64,000 nucleotides of DNA from Marininema mesophilum. Lineage in GTDB: Bacteria > Bacillota > Bacilli > Thermoactinomycetales > DSM-45169. Below, one piece after another: positions 1 through 7,539 of the stretch. The notes beneath the pieces were generated by a model that saw nothing but the letters and a program-made list of their open reading frames with translations, searched no databases and had not been told where the DNA came from. Where the stretch lies: NCBI RefSeq assembly GCF_900106775.1, contig NZ_FNNQ01000003.1, positions 62,001 through 126,000 on the forward strand. Direction: 5' to 3'. The translations under genes were made by a program, and so were the position numbers. Every line of letters starts with the position of its first letter. Within the stretch, counting starts at the first letter, position 1.

Positions 1-1
1 T

Positions 2-1006
2 ATTCAGCAATACTTTATTGACCATGGGGTAAGAAACTACTACTCGGTCAGTATCAGTGGCTATCATATTGCAGAAGCAGGAGCCAATCCCATCTCTCAG
101 TTGGCTTTTACACTAGCCAATGCCTTCACCTATGTGGAATACTACCTTTCCCGGGGAATGAAGATCGACCAATTTGCACCCAACCTCTCCTTCTTCTTCT
201 CCAATGGCTTGGATGCGGAGTATGCGGTAATCGGTCGAGTAGCGAGAAGGATATGGGCAGTTGTAATGAAGCGCCTCTATGGGGCCAATGAGCGTAGTCA
301 AAAGTTGAAATATCACGTACAAACATCGGGTCGTAGTCTTCATGCCCAAGAAGTTAACTTCAACGACATTCGCACTACGCTCCAGGCGTTAATGGCCTTA
401 AACGATCAATGTAACTCCCTCCATACCAACGCCTTTGATGAGGCGATCACCACTCCCACCGAGGATTCTGTACGACGGGCGATGGCCATTCAGATGATTA
501 TTACGAAGGAGTTGGGTCTTGCCAAAAACGAAAATTCCCTGCAGGGTTCCTTTATCATCGAGGAACTGACCGACCTGGTTGAGGAGGCCGTCCTCCAGGA
601 GTTTGAACGGATCTCTGATCGGGGAGGCGTATTGGGTGCGATGGAAACCCAGTATCAGCGAGGAAAGATTCAAGAGGAGTCTCTTTACTACGAGACGAAG
701 AAACACTCGGGTGAATTGCCGATCATCGGGGTGAACACCTTCCTCAAGGAAGGGGAAGTAGAAGAAGTAGAGTATGAGCTAACTCGTGCCACTACAGAGG
801 AAAAAGAATCTCAAATTAAAAACCTTCGTGCTTTCCAAGAGCAGCATCAAGAGCAGGCAGAGAAAGCACTCCATCAGTTGCAGGAGACGGCTCGCCAAGG
901 CGGCAATCTCTTCTCCGAACTGATAGAGGCAGTGAAGGTGGCTAGCCTTGGTCAAATTACGGAAGCCCTCTTTGATGTCGGGGGACAGTATCGTCGCAAT
1001 ATGTAG
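2..1006 (+). CDS. icmF: Acyl-CoA mutase C-terminal part, probably fused isobutyryl-CoA mutase (5' truncated by window)
   Basis: The frame is open from base 2, so the start lies outside the window and only 334 C-terminal residues are visible. The SISGYHI and AGANPISQLAFTLA stretches near the fragment start belong to the substrate-binding barrel of methylmalonyl-CoA-mutase-type enzymes, and the ending FDVGGQYRRNM is typical of IcmF. In that family a B12-binding domain, a G-protein chaperone domain and the mutase barrel are fused, and the enzyme interconverts isobutyryl-CoA and n-butyryl-CoA with adenosylcobalamin. The B12 and GTPase domains would lie upstream and cannot be seen, so a stand-alone mutase large subunit is not excluded. 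A hairpin follows 20 bases after the stop. Confidence 0.8.
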   Translation: MQQYFIDHGVRNYYSVSISGYHIAEAGANPISQLAFTLANAFTYVEYYLSRGMKIDQFAPNLSFFFSNGLDAEYAVIGRVARRIWAVVMKRLYGANERSQKLKYHVQTSGRSLHAQEVNFNDIRTTLQALMALNDQCNSLHTNAFDEAITTPTEDSVRRAMAIQMIITKELGLAKNENSLQGSFIIEELTDLVEEAVLQEFERISDRGGVLGAMETQYQRGKIQEESLYYETKKHSGELPIIGVNTFLKEGEVEEVEYELTRATTEEKESQIKNLRAFQEQHQEQAEKALHQLQETARQGGNLFSELIEAVKVASLGQITEALFDVGGQYRRNM

Positions 1007-1025
1007 TTGGTGGTAAGTAGTAGAT

Positions 1026-1060
1026 AAGACTCGCCTTGATATATATGGGCGGGTCTTATT
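1026..1060 (+). terminator. Intrinsic terminator after the mutase gene
   Basis: A 10-bp stem (1026-1035 with 1048-1057, one T-G wobble) encloses a 12-base loop and is followed by a short weak T-rich tail. It separates the mutase gene from rpoE. Apart from this hairpin and the promoter near 1230, the 330-base gap between the two genes shows nothing I can name. Confidence 0.6.
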
Positions 1061-1229
1061 AAGATAGGAAGGTACACTTTCAAGGCTGACAATTAACCAA
1101 AGTTTATTCTAGTGTGGCTAATTGATGGATCGCCGATCCCCATGGTCATTTGATCACATAGTTCCTCACCACGTGATTTTCGGACTATATTTGATTGCCA
1201 TTCTCGAAATGTTTTTTTATCCTCCTTGG

Positions 1230-1257
1230 TTGACTTCATAGTCTATTTGGTTAAAAT
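1230..1257 (+). promoter_or_regulatory. Probable sigma-A promoter for rpoE
   Basis: TTGACT at 1230-1235 and TAAAAT at 1252-1257 are separated by 16 bases. The element lies about 80 bases upstream of the rpoE start and downstream of the previous gene's terminator. Confidence 0.55.
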
Positions 1258-1338
1258 AGACATACAATCCCCGTGTACGTACCTAGATGGCGCGGTTTAA
1301 CTACCCGCCCACTATGGAATTAGGAAGGAAGTGTCCTC

Positions 1339-1818
1339 ATGTCTGACAATTTGGCTAAAGATCTCTCCACAGAGGAGATTCGTGAGACTGCCATGGTCGA
1401 CCTGGCCTACGATATATTTAGTGAAAAAGGAGAACCGATCGTATTTCGCACATTGATGGATCAGATCTCCGAGATGAAAGGTTTTAGCAAGGGTCAATCG
1501 AACCACTATATGGCTCAATTGTATACGGAAATCAATATTGATGGCCGTTTTATTTGTGTGGGGAAAAGCTTGTGGGGCATACGTGCTTGGTATCCTACCG
1601 ATCAGGCGACAGACTCCGCTGTCGCCCAAAATGTGAAGGATGATTATACCGATGAGGATGAGGACGAACTCTACGATGAGGACGCCCCCTTCAATGTGGA
1701 TAATGAAGAAACCGAAGAAGACGATTTCGATGACGATGCAGCTGATTTCGACGAGGAAGAAGATGAAGAAGGCTTCGATGACGATGATGAAGAGGAACTG
1801 GATGAGGATGAAGATTGA
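1339..1818 (+). CDS. rpoE: DNA-directed RNA polymerase delta subunit
   Basis: This 159-residue protein matches RpoE of Gram-positive bacteria. It has a folded N-terminal domain of about 90 residues (winged-helix type, with the SKGQSNHY and SLWGIRAWYP segments), followed by a C-terminal tail made almost wholly of Asp and Glu from about residue 104. The delta subunit binds core polymerase and its acidic tail competes with nucleic acid, increasing promoter selectivity and recycling. The ATG has a GGAAGGAAG site upstream. In Bacillus rpoE is directly followed by pyrG; here about 1.7 kb of other sequence lies between them. A perfect 14-bp terminator ends the transcript. Confidence 0.95.
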   Translation: MSDNLAKDLSTEEIRETAMVDLAYDIFSEKGEPIVFRTLMDQISEMKGFSKGQSNHYMAQLYTEINIDGRFICVGKSLWGIRAWYPTDQATDSAVAQNVKDDYTDEDEDELYDEDAPFNVDNEETEEDDFDDDAADFDEEEDEEGFDDDDEEELDEDED

Positions 1819-1842
1819 TTGTAAGTAATTTAATGAAAAGCG

Positions 1843-1880
1843 AAAAGAAGTATCTCACACGAGATACTTCTTTTGTTGTT
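1843..1880 (+). terminator. Intrinsic terminator of rpoE
   Basis: A perfect 14-bp stem (1843-1856 with 1861-1874) with an ACAC loop runs into T-rich sequence. Confidence 0.9.
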
Positions 1881-1929
1881 TTACAAGTAGATAAGTATCT
1901 GGTGGTAGCCAGATAAGAAAGGAAACGGT

Positions 1930-2511
1930 ATGAAATTAATTTTCCTGCGTCATGGTGAAGCTCAACATAATAGTAGTGAGCCAGAATCGTTTCAAATTAC
2001 CCATCCCAAATTAACCCCAAAGGGGATTCAGCAAGCACTAAACTTACAAAAACATTTTCGTATCACTAACAATGATATCGTAGTAGTAAGTCCAACCTAT
2101 AGAACACTTGAAACAGCAAACATATTTGCTAGAGAACATGCCTGTAGTAAATACCTATGTTATGCCATCGGACCTAGAATTTATCCTTATAGAGAAGGTT
2201 CAACAACCCTTCCTTGTGATAAAGTTATGAGTCGAAAGGAATTGATAGATTATATTACCGATGATAATTTTAAGGTTCTTATTGGTGATTTTTTTGATAA
2301 TAAACTAGATTCAGTTAATCATGTATCAGAATATTTATATAAAAATATATCCCTAAATTTTATGGAATGGTGCCGTAGGCAAAAAGTAGAGCGTATTTTT
2401 ATAGTATCACACGATGGGACCATTAATCATTTCAAGGAAATAATAATAAATAAAAAATTCACTCGAGATGATATGCTTAACGAAGGGGAATATATTAGTT
2501 TAGAAATATAG
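1930..2511 (+). CDS. Histidine phosphatase superfamily protein (phosphoglycerate mutase-like)
   Basis: The 193-residue protein opens with MKLIFLRHGEAQHNS, whose RHGE box carries the phospho-accepting histidine of this superfamily, and has the second histidine motif VSHDGTINHF near residue 160. The members are phosphatases or phosphomutases with varied small-molecule or protein substrates, and the substrate here cannot be read from the sequence. An AAGGAAACGGT site precedes the ATG. The gene is visibly richer in A+T, with ATA and AAA codons, than its neighbours and sits between rpoE and pyrG, which are adjacent in Bacillus, so it looks acquired. Confidence 0.75.
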   Translation: MKLIFLRHGEAQHNSSEPESFQITHPKLTPKGIQQALNLQKHFRITNNDIVVVSPTYRTLETANIFAREHACSKYLCYAIGPRIYPYREGSTTLPCDKVMSRKELIDYITDDNFKVLIGDFFDNKLDSVNHVSEYLYKNISLNFMEWCRRQKVERIFIVSHDGTINHFKEIIINKKFTRDDMLNEGEYISLEI

Positions 2512-2592
2512 ATTTTATGACATCTACTATTTAACATTTGATGAGAATAGGAAAGTGACAAAAAGAAAAGTAATACGTTTGGAGGTTCGTTG

Positions 2593-2901
2593 ATGAATCA
2601 GCGTCTGCTTTCATTTTTAGTGGAGATTAGACCTGATAATATTGATGTCGATGTTGTATGGAGCTACATGATCATGTTTGTACAGGATGAAAATTTAACC
2701 ATTCAACAGCTCATATATGAATATGATAGATACATTGCAGGAAAAATGTGTGGTTCACAAGGGATTGCCTTTATTAGCAAATGGGATGGAACGATGAGGG
2801 CAGGAGTAGGGATGAATAAAGAAACCTGTGATGAAACCCTCTTCCTTGATCACTGGAAAAGGGTGATAGATGAGTATGCAAAGAACTATGTGGATGATTA
2901 A
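2593..2901 (+). CDS. Hypothetical protein, 102 aa
   Basis: I do not recognise this protein. It is small, acidic and soluble-looking, with no signal peptide or membrane segment, and contains two Cys residues in MCGSQG and ETCDET. A TTG lies three bases upstream in frame, but the GGAGG at 2581-2585 is placed seven bases before the ATG at 2593, which decides the start. It lies in the A+T-rich insertion behind the histidine phosphatase and before a frameshifted remnant. The size and setting would fit an immunity or accessory protein, but nothing shows this directly. Confidence 0.6.
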   Translation: MNQRLLSFLVEIRPDNIDVDVVWSYMIMFVQDENLTIQQLIYEYDRYIAGKMCGSQGIAFISKWDGTMRAGVGMNKETCDETLFLDHWKRVIDEYAKNYVDD

Positions 2902-2906
2902 GGTGA

Positions 2907-3165
2907 GTGGATTTCGTTAGAAATAAACGGAAATATATAATCATAAGCAAACTGACACCAACGCTTCAGTAGAATCACTTCAAGACAATATAGAAATATT
3001 CGATGCTTCTTTGAAAAGCAATATAACTGACGAAGAAAAAAATGAGTTTATAGAGTACTGCGCTTTAATTTACTTCCCCGTCATAGTCATACACCACTTT
3101 TATGGTTAAAAGAAGTGCAAGGTAAGATGAAAGATAGGCTTGATAGAGATCAATCCAATTTGTAA
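2907..3165 (+). pseudogene. Frameshifted remnant of an unknown small gene
   Basis: Three successive frames read like one broken protein. From GTG 2907 the frame gives VDFVRNKRKYIIISK and stops soon after. The next frame, open from 2927 to a stop at 3107-3109, continues as QTDTNASVESL and onward to EKNEFIEY. The third frame, entered near 3058-3063, gives RFNLLPRHSHTPLLWLKEVQ and ends at TAA 3163-3165. Two single-base shifts, near 2950 and 3060, would restore a protein of about 85 residues. I do not recognise the family. It may be a decayed gene or carry sequencing errors; the first junction is less certain than the second. Confidence 0.45.
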
Positions 3166-3346
3166 ATACAGGTGTCTGTTTTTTGTAGTGTCACTTGGTA
3201 AGATAAAAAATGAATGCTCTTTTGCTGTTCTCGACAGCCCCTATTCTCTTGAAAAAATAATGTAGATCAGGAAATGATACTCAACAAGATCTAATCTTCG
3301 ATTCATTTTTTAAGGTTGGTGGTTTGATGAGGACTTTTTCTCCTGC

Positions 3347-3387
3347 TTGACAAAGCCCTCTTCCGAGGATAAACTAAGCGATGGGCT
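3347..3387 (+). promoter_or_regulatory. pyrG promoter with GGGCT start, as in CTP-sensitive reiterative transcription
   Basis: TTGACA at 3347-3352 and TAAACT at 3370-3375 are spaced by exactly 17 bases, and seven bases after the -10 box the transcript would begin GGGCT (3383-3387). In B. subtilis the pyrG transcript starts GGGC, and when CTP is low polymerase stutters and adds extra G residues. The added Gs pair with a pyrimidine-rich arm of the leader terminator. The arrangement here has every part of that scheme. Confidence 0.8.
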
Positions 3388-3455
3388 AATGGAGTTTGTT
3401 CATTTTGGACAAGCTGAATCCGTGGTGTGTTCATCCGCGGATGAAAGTTATATGC

Positions 3456-3492
3456 AAAAGCGCCCCCTACTAATAGGGTGGCGCTTTTTTTC
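3456..3492 (+). terminator. pyrG leader attenuator (terminator hairpin)
   Basis: A stem of nine pairs at the base (3456-3464 with 3477-3485) continues as CCCTA/TAGGG with a single-base bulge and a CTAA loop, then a run of seven Ts. Its 5' arm contains GCCCCC (3462-3467), which a G-extended 5' end starting GGGGGC could pair with, preventing termination. It lies about 75 bases downstream of the predicted start and 47 bases before pyrG. A perfect 14-base palindrome at 3431-3444 forms another leader hairpin. Confidence 0.75.
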
Positions 3493-3538
3493 ATTGTGAA
3501 ACATTATTTGGGTACGATAATCAAAGGAGGGTCGATCC

Positions 3539-5155
3539 ATGACCAAGTTTATCTTTGTTACTGGCGGTGTTGTCTCATCCCTTGGTAAAGGGATCACAGC
3601 GGCATCTCTAGGTCGGCTTTTAAAAAATCGAGGGCTGACAGTTACGATTCAAAAATTTGATCCCTACATTAACGTAGACCCGGGTACGATGAGCCCGTAT
3701 CAGCATGGGGAAGTTTTTGTTACTGATGATGGGGCGGAGACGGACTTGGACCTGGGCCACTATGAGCGTTTTATCGATATTAACCTTTCGAAAAACTCCA
3801 ATGTGACCACAGGAAAGGTGTACTCTTCTGTGATCAATAAGGAGCGTCGGGGAGATTATCTGGGTGGTACGGTTCAGGTGATTCCTCATATTACAAATGA
3901 GATTAAGGATCGTGTTTACCGTGCCGCACGGGAAACCCATCCAGATGTAGTGATTACTGAGATTGGTGGGACCGTGGGGGATATCGAAAGCCTTCCTTTC
4001 CTTGAATCCATCCGGCAGATTAAGAGCGAAGTGGGTCGTGACCGGGTGATGTATATTCATTGTACCTTGATTCCTGAGCTCTCTGCGACGAAAGAGCTGA
4101 AAACCAAGCCTACCCAGCATAGCGTTAAAGAATTACGTGGGATTGGGATTCAGCCCAATGTGATTGTTTGTCGTACGGAACATTCCCTGTCTGAAGATAT
4201 GAAGCGGAAGCTGGCATTGTTCTGTGATATCGACTTTGAAGCGGTCATCGAGTGTAGAGATGCGGAGACCCTTTATGAGGTACCGTTGATGTTGCAAAAA
4301 GAAGGCCTGGATGAAATCGTAGTGAACCACCTCGGTCTAGGCGGAAGCGAACCAGATATGAGCGAGTGGATCGCTTTGGTAGATAAGGTGAAAAACCTTT
4401 CCGATACTATCAAAATTGCGATCGTGGGTAAATATGTGGCTCTTCATGATGCTTATATGAGTGTGGTGGAATCCCTTCGTCATGCTGGTTTCTACAACGA
4501 TACGGATATAGAAATCATCTGGGTCAATGCTGAGGAAGTAACTGAGGAGAACGTAACAGAGTTGCTCACTGGTGCAGACGGTATTCTCGTTCCAGGTGGC
4601 TTTGGTGATCGTGGAATCGAAGGGAAAATTACGGCGGTACGCTTTGCTCGGGAACAACAGATCCCAATGCTGGGTATTTGTCTGGGAATGCAGGTGGCCA
4701 CGATTGAAGGTGCCCGCAACTTGCTTGGCCTTGAGGGGGCAAACAGTTCTGAAATCGATCCTGAAACTGCCCATGCGTTTATTGACTTACTCCCTGAGCA
4801 AAAAGAGATCGAAGATCTTGGTGGAACGATGCGTCTTGGGTTATATCCTTGTAAACTGGAACCAGAGAGCCTTGCGCAAAAAGCATATGATACGGGACTT
4901 GTTTATGAACGACACCGTCATCGATATGAATTTAACAATGAATACCGTGAACAGCTGATTGAAGCTGGCTATCGTTTCTCAGGTACTTCCCCCGATGGTC
5001 GGCTTGTGGAGATAGTAGAACTCATCGACCATCCTTGGTTTGTAGGTTGTCAGTTTCATCCTGAATTCACTTCACGTCCAAACCGTCCGCAACCCTTGTT
5101 CCGGGATTTTGTCGCAGCTGCGTTAAATGAGCATCTAAAAGTTTCTCAAAAATGA
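3539..5155 (+). CDS. pyrG: CTP synthase
   Basis: The 538-residue protein converts UTP to CTP using ATP and glutamine-derived ammonia. The N-terminal synthetase domain opens with the P-loop-like GGVVSSLGKG, and the C-terminal class I glutamine amidotransferase domain has GGFGDRG, the nucleophile in GICLGMQ (Cys381) and the QFHPEF histidine/glutamate pair near residue 515. Length is normal for the family. An AAGGAGGG site precedes the ATG. The leader carries a GGGCT start and a C-rich terminator, so expression is likely repressed when CTP is high. A terminator follows directly. Confidence 0.97.
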   Translation: MTKFIFVTGGVVSSLGKGITAASLGRLLKNRGLTVTIQKFDPYINVDPGTMSPYQHGEVFVTDDGAETDLDLGHYERFIDINLSKNSNVTTGKVYSSVINKERRGDYLGGTVQVIPHITNEIKDRVYRAARETHPDVVITEIGGTVGDIESLPFLESIRQIKSEVGRDRVMYIHCTLIPELSATKELKTKPTQHSVKELRGIGIQPNVIVCRTEHSLSEDMKRKLALFCDIDFEAVIECRDAETLYEVPLMLQKEGLDEIVVNHLGLGGSEPDMSEWIALVDKVKNLSDTIKIAIVGKYVALHDAYMSVVESLRHAGFYNDTDIEIIWVNAEEVTEENVTELLTGADGILVPGGFGDRGIEGKITAVRFAREQQIPMLGICLGMQVATIEGARNLLGLEGANSSEIDPETAHAFIDLLPEQKEIEDLGGTMRLGLYPCKLEPESLAQKAYDTGLVYERHRHRYEFNNEYREQLIEAGYRFSGTSPDGRLVEIVELIDHPWFVGCQFHPEFTSRPNRPQPLFRDFVAAALNEHLKVSQK

Positions 5156-5169
5156 TTGATGGCTTTTTT

Positions 5170-5194
5170 CACCTCCATTTTGGAGGTGTTTTTT
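5170..5194 (+). terminator. Intrinsic terminator of pyrG
   Basis: A perfect 8-bp stem (5170-5177 with 5181-5188) with a TTT loop is followed by a run of Ts. Confidence 0.9.
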
Positions 5195-5281
5195 GTTGTG
5201 GTTTAAGGAAGCCCCGTAGGTTTGGGAGGATTCCTCACTAGGAAAGGACCGGTCATTTTGGAAGGCTTTTTCAGGTTGAGA

Positions 5282-5310
5282 GGAGGAATTCGCGGGGGAC
5301 GTCCGAATTA
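5282..5310 (+). promoter_or_regulatory. Candidate sigma-H promoter for spo0F
   Basis: GGAGGAATT at 5282-5290 matches the sigma-H -35 consensus RNAGGAWWT at every position. After 11 bases, TCCGAATTA (5302-5310) matches RNNGAATWW except for its first base. B. subtilis spo0F is known to have a sigma-H promoter, which supports the reading. Confidence 0.6.
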
Positions 5311-5394
5311 GTTAAATGAAAGCAGTCCTTACGTGATGACCAAAGACCAAAATCTAGCCAGGTTCTCCTATAGAAAAAAAGAGGTGGAATTCTG

Positions 5395-5832
5395 GTGGTG
5401 GAGGAGGGGATTCCCATCGAAGCGGGTCGGGCTGAATCGCGGGAAAATGAAGGGGCAGTGTCGCTTTCCGAGAAAAAAGTCCTTGTTGTGGATGACCAGT
5501 TTGGGATTCGTGTATTACTGAAGGAAGTATTCAGTAGAGAGGGATTCCAGGTCTTACAAGCGGCGAATGGAAATGTAGCACTTGAGATCATACAGACGGA
5601 AGATCCGGATTTAATCCTTTTGGATATGAAAATGCCTGGAATGGATGGTTTGGAATTATTACGTCATTTACGGCAGGAAGGACTCTCTCCACGAGTCATT
5701 ATGATGACTGCTTATGGGGAATTAGATATGGTGAAAGAAGCATCTAAACTAGGGGCTCTTGCCCACTTTACGAAACCATTTGATATTGAGGAGTTACGGG
5801 CGGAAGTTCTTCGTCAATTAGTTGCAGGTTAG
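5395..5832 (+). CDS. spo0F: Sporulation phosphorelay response regulator Spo0F
   Basis: A single receiver domain without an output domain, close to B. subtilis Spo0F in the stretches VLVVDDQFGIR, LLDMKMPGMDG, VIMMTAYGELDM and THF/AHFTKPFDIEEL. The acidic pair lies in VVDDQ, the phospho-acceptor is the Asp in LLDMK (residue 77 from this start) and the Lys is in FTKPFD. Spo0F takes phosphate from sensor kinases and passes it to Spo0B and Spo0A. GTG 5395 has a well spaced GAGGTGG site and gives 145 residues; an in-frame GTG at 5458 would give the usual length of 124 and place the Asp at 56, but its upstream site is too close. The extra 21 residues are therefore uncertain. Confidence 0.93.
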   Translation: MVEEGIPIEAGRAESRENEGAVSLSEKKVLVVDDQFGIRVLLKEVFSREGFQVLQAANGNVALEIIQTEDPDLILLDMKMPGMDGLELLRHLRQEGLSPRVIMMTAYGELDMVKEASKLGALAHFTKPFDIEELRAEVLRQLVAG

Positions 5833-5858
5833 GTGATCTACATCTGGGAGGGGACAAC

Positions 5859-6254
5859 ATGTTAGAGGCAAAACTTCGCCTTCGTATGAGCCAAGCGGAT
5901 GCCCACTATGGAGGGGATTTAGTAGATGGTGCACGCATGACAACTCTTTTTGGAGACTTAGCAACTGAACTTTTAATCCGTCATGACGGGGATGAAGGAT
6001 TATTTGTAGCCTATGATAATGTGCAATTTCTCGCACCTGTCTATGCAGGGGATTATATTGAGGCAACTGCGACGATCACTCGAGTGGGTAATACATCCAG
6101 AGGAATGTCGTTTAAAGCAGTGAAGGTGATCGAAGGGAATATCGACCCAGAGGCCCCCTCCGCTGCTCGTGTGCTGGATGAGCCTATCGAGGTAGCACGT
6201 GCATCTGGGACCTGCGTTGTGCCAAAAGAGAAACAACGTTTGCAAAAAAAGTGA
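5859..6254 (+). CDS. kal: 3-aminobutyryl-CoA ammonia-lyase (hotdog fold)
   Basis: This 131-residue hotdog-fold protein has the segments RMSQADAHYGGDLVDGA and YDNVQFLAPVYAGDYIEA, which I recognise from 3-aminobutyryl-CoA ammonia-lyases. In lysine fermentation the enzyme removes ammonia from 3-aminobutyryl-CoA to give crotonyl-CoA. A GGGAGGGG site precedes the ATG, 26 bases after spo0F, and the pair could share a transcript. The gene for the preceding reaction follows after a terminator. The family assignment by eye is fairly secure; a general acyl-CoA thioesterase role is the alternative. Confidence 0.75.
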   Translation: MLEAKLRLRMSQADAHYGGDLVDGARMTTLFGDLATELLIRHDGDEGLFVAYDNVQFLAPVYAGDYIEATATITRVGNTSRGMSFKAVKVIEGNIDPEAPSAARVLDEPIEVARASGTCVVPKEKQRLQKK

Positions 6255-6370
6255 TAGCCAGTTTAGCCGATCTTATAGAGGCAGGAGCCCTATAGGTAGG
6301 AACGAAGTAACGTTATATAGGAAACTTTCCATGTCTGATCCATTTGCGTACAGGTGAAATTCGCCATTTC

Positions 6371-6393
6371 AGAGGCCTGACGGCCTCTTTTTT
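6371..6393 (+). terminator. Intrinsic terminator after kal
   Basis: A perfect AGAGGCC/GGCCTCT stem (6371-6377 with 6382-6388) with a four-base loop is followed by six Ts. It ends the spo0F-kal transcript before kce. A further 6-bp hairpin lies just upstream. Confidence 0.85.
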
Positions 6394-6424
6394 CATTAGC
6401 TAAAGAGTGGAGGGGCGAGTACAT

Positions 6425-7240
6425 ATGGAGAAATTAATGATTACAGCAGCCTTGGTAGGTGCGGAAGTGACACGAGAGGATACCCCTCATTTACCGATTA
6501 CCCCCGAGGAAATTGCAGAACAAGCAGCAGAAGTATGCGAAGCAGGAGCCTCGATTGCCCACATCCATGTACGGGATCAGGAAGGACGCCCGAGTCAAAG
6601 TAGAGAGCTTTATGAAGAGACCCTGAATGAAATTGGAAAACGGTGCGATATTATCGTCCAGGTTTCCACAGGGGGAGCCGTGGGAATGACTCCTGAGGAA
6701 CGATTGCAACCCGTTACCTTATCTCCAGAAATGGCCACATTGACTACTGGAACCGTCAATTTTGGGGATGTGGTTTTTCTTAATACCCCGTCTGATATTC
6801 GGAAGTTCGCAGCTGCTCTACAAAGATATCAAGTACGACCCGAATTTGAGATATTTGATACGGGGATGGTACAGACGGCTCTTGCCCTGGTAAAGGAAGG
6901 GTTGGTAACTGGACATCTTCATTTTGACTTTGTTTTAGGGGTACCTGGTGGGATTCCGGCTGATGCGCGAAATTTGCTCCTGCTTATCGATCAACTGCCA
7001 GAGGGTGCTACCTGGACGGTTGCTGCTGTAGGGCGGCATCAGTTGCCCATGGCTGCGTTAGGGATCACTTTGGGGGGGCACGTGCGCGTCGGGTTGGAGG
7101 ATAATCTTTATTACCGCAAGGGAGAACTTGCGACCAATGGTTCCTTAGTCGCCCGCATTAAGCGATTAGCGGCGGAAATGGAACGACCGACAGCCTCTCC
7201 TACGGAAGCACGGAGGATTTTAGGATTGGATGAGAAATGA
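6425..7240 (+). CDS. kce: 3-keto-5-aminohexanoate cleavage enzyme (BKACE family)
   Basis: The 271-residue protein belongs to the beta-keto acid cleavage enzyme family. It shows the zinc-binding HIHVRD motif near residue 46, VQVSTGG, and the GLEDNLYY segment with the catalytic-site Glu. Kce condenses 3-keto-5-aminohexanoate with acetyl-CoA to give 3-aminobutyryl-CoA and acetoacetate. The family has several substrate groups; the adjacent kal, which uses the product, argues for the lysine pathway. The ATG at 6425 is preceded by GGAGGGG; an in-frame GTG at 6407 is overlapped by that site and is unlikely. Other lysine-fermentation genes are not in the window. Confidence 0.82.
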   Translation: MEKLMITAALVGAEVTREDTPHLPITPEEIAEQAAEVCEAGASIAHIHVRDQEGRPSQSRELYEETLNEIGKRCDIIVQVSTGGAVGMTPEERLQPVTLSPEMATLTTGTVNFGDVVFLNTPSDIRKFAAALQRYQVRPEFEIFDTGMVQTALALVKEGLVTGHLHFDFVLGVPGGIPADARNLLLLIDQLPEGATWTVAAVGRHQLPMAALGITLGGHVRVGLEDNLYYRKGELATNGSLVARIKRLAAEMERPTASPTEARRILGLDEK

Positions 7241-7443
7241 GTCTAAATGAGGAAAATATTGATAAATAAGCGAAATAAAGGCATTGGGGAGTAATTTTTT
7301 TTGTGAATTAAAGCATTAAAGATCATATTTTATTGTTAAACAGGGTAAAAGAGCAGTGTGGTCATTAATACGAAGTTTACACACTATGAAGATCGGAGAA
7401 ACCTTCCAATTGCAGATGACTATCCGATTCAAAGGGTGAGTGA

Positions 7444-7513
7444 TATAATGACTGAATGAGATGGCTTATCCCATTCCGTACCAGTTGATTTTGATGAGTG
7501 CGGGGTATGGAAT
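7444..7513 (+). promoter_or_regulatory. fbaA upstream region: -10 box and leader hairpin
   Basis: The 300-base gap before fbaA contains a consensus TATAAT at 7444-7449 without a clear -35 box. It is followed by a 10-bp inverted repeat, ATTCCGTACC at 7473-7482 and GGTATGGAAT at 7504-7513, with one wobble and an AATATTTT tail. This may be a leader hairpin or weak attenuator. Nothing else stands out upstream. Confidence 0.4.
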
Positions 7514-7539
7514 AATATTTTCTTGAGGAGGATTTCCCA

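Noticed and set aside
3303..3494. 63-codon minus-strand frame over the pyrG leader
   Set aside because: It lies antisense to the promoter and attenuator, has no ribosome-binding site, and its end coincides with the terminator stem.
4337..4774. Long minus-strand frames inside pyrG and other conserved genes
   Set aside because: They are antisense shadows of well-supported coding genes and lack start signals.
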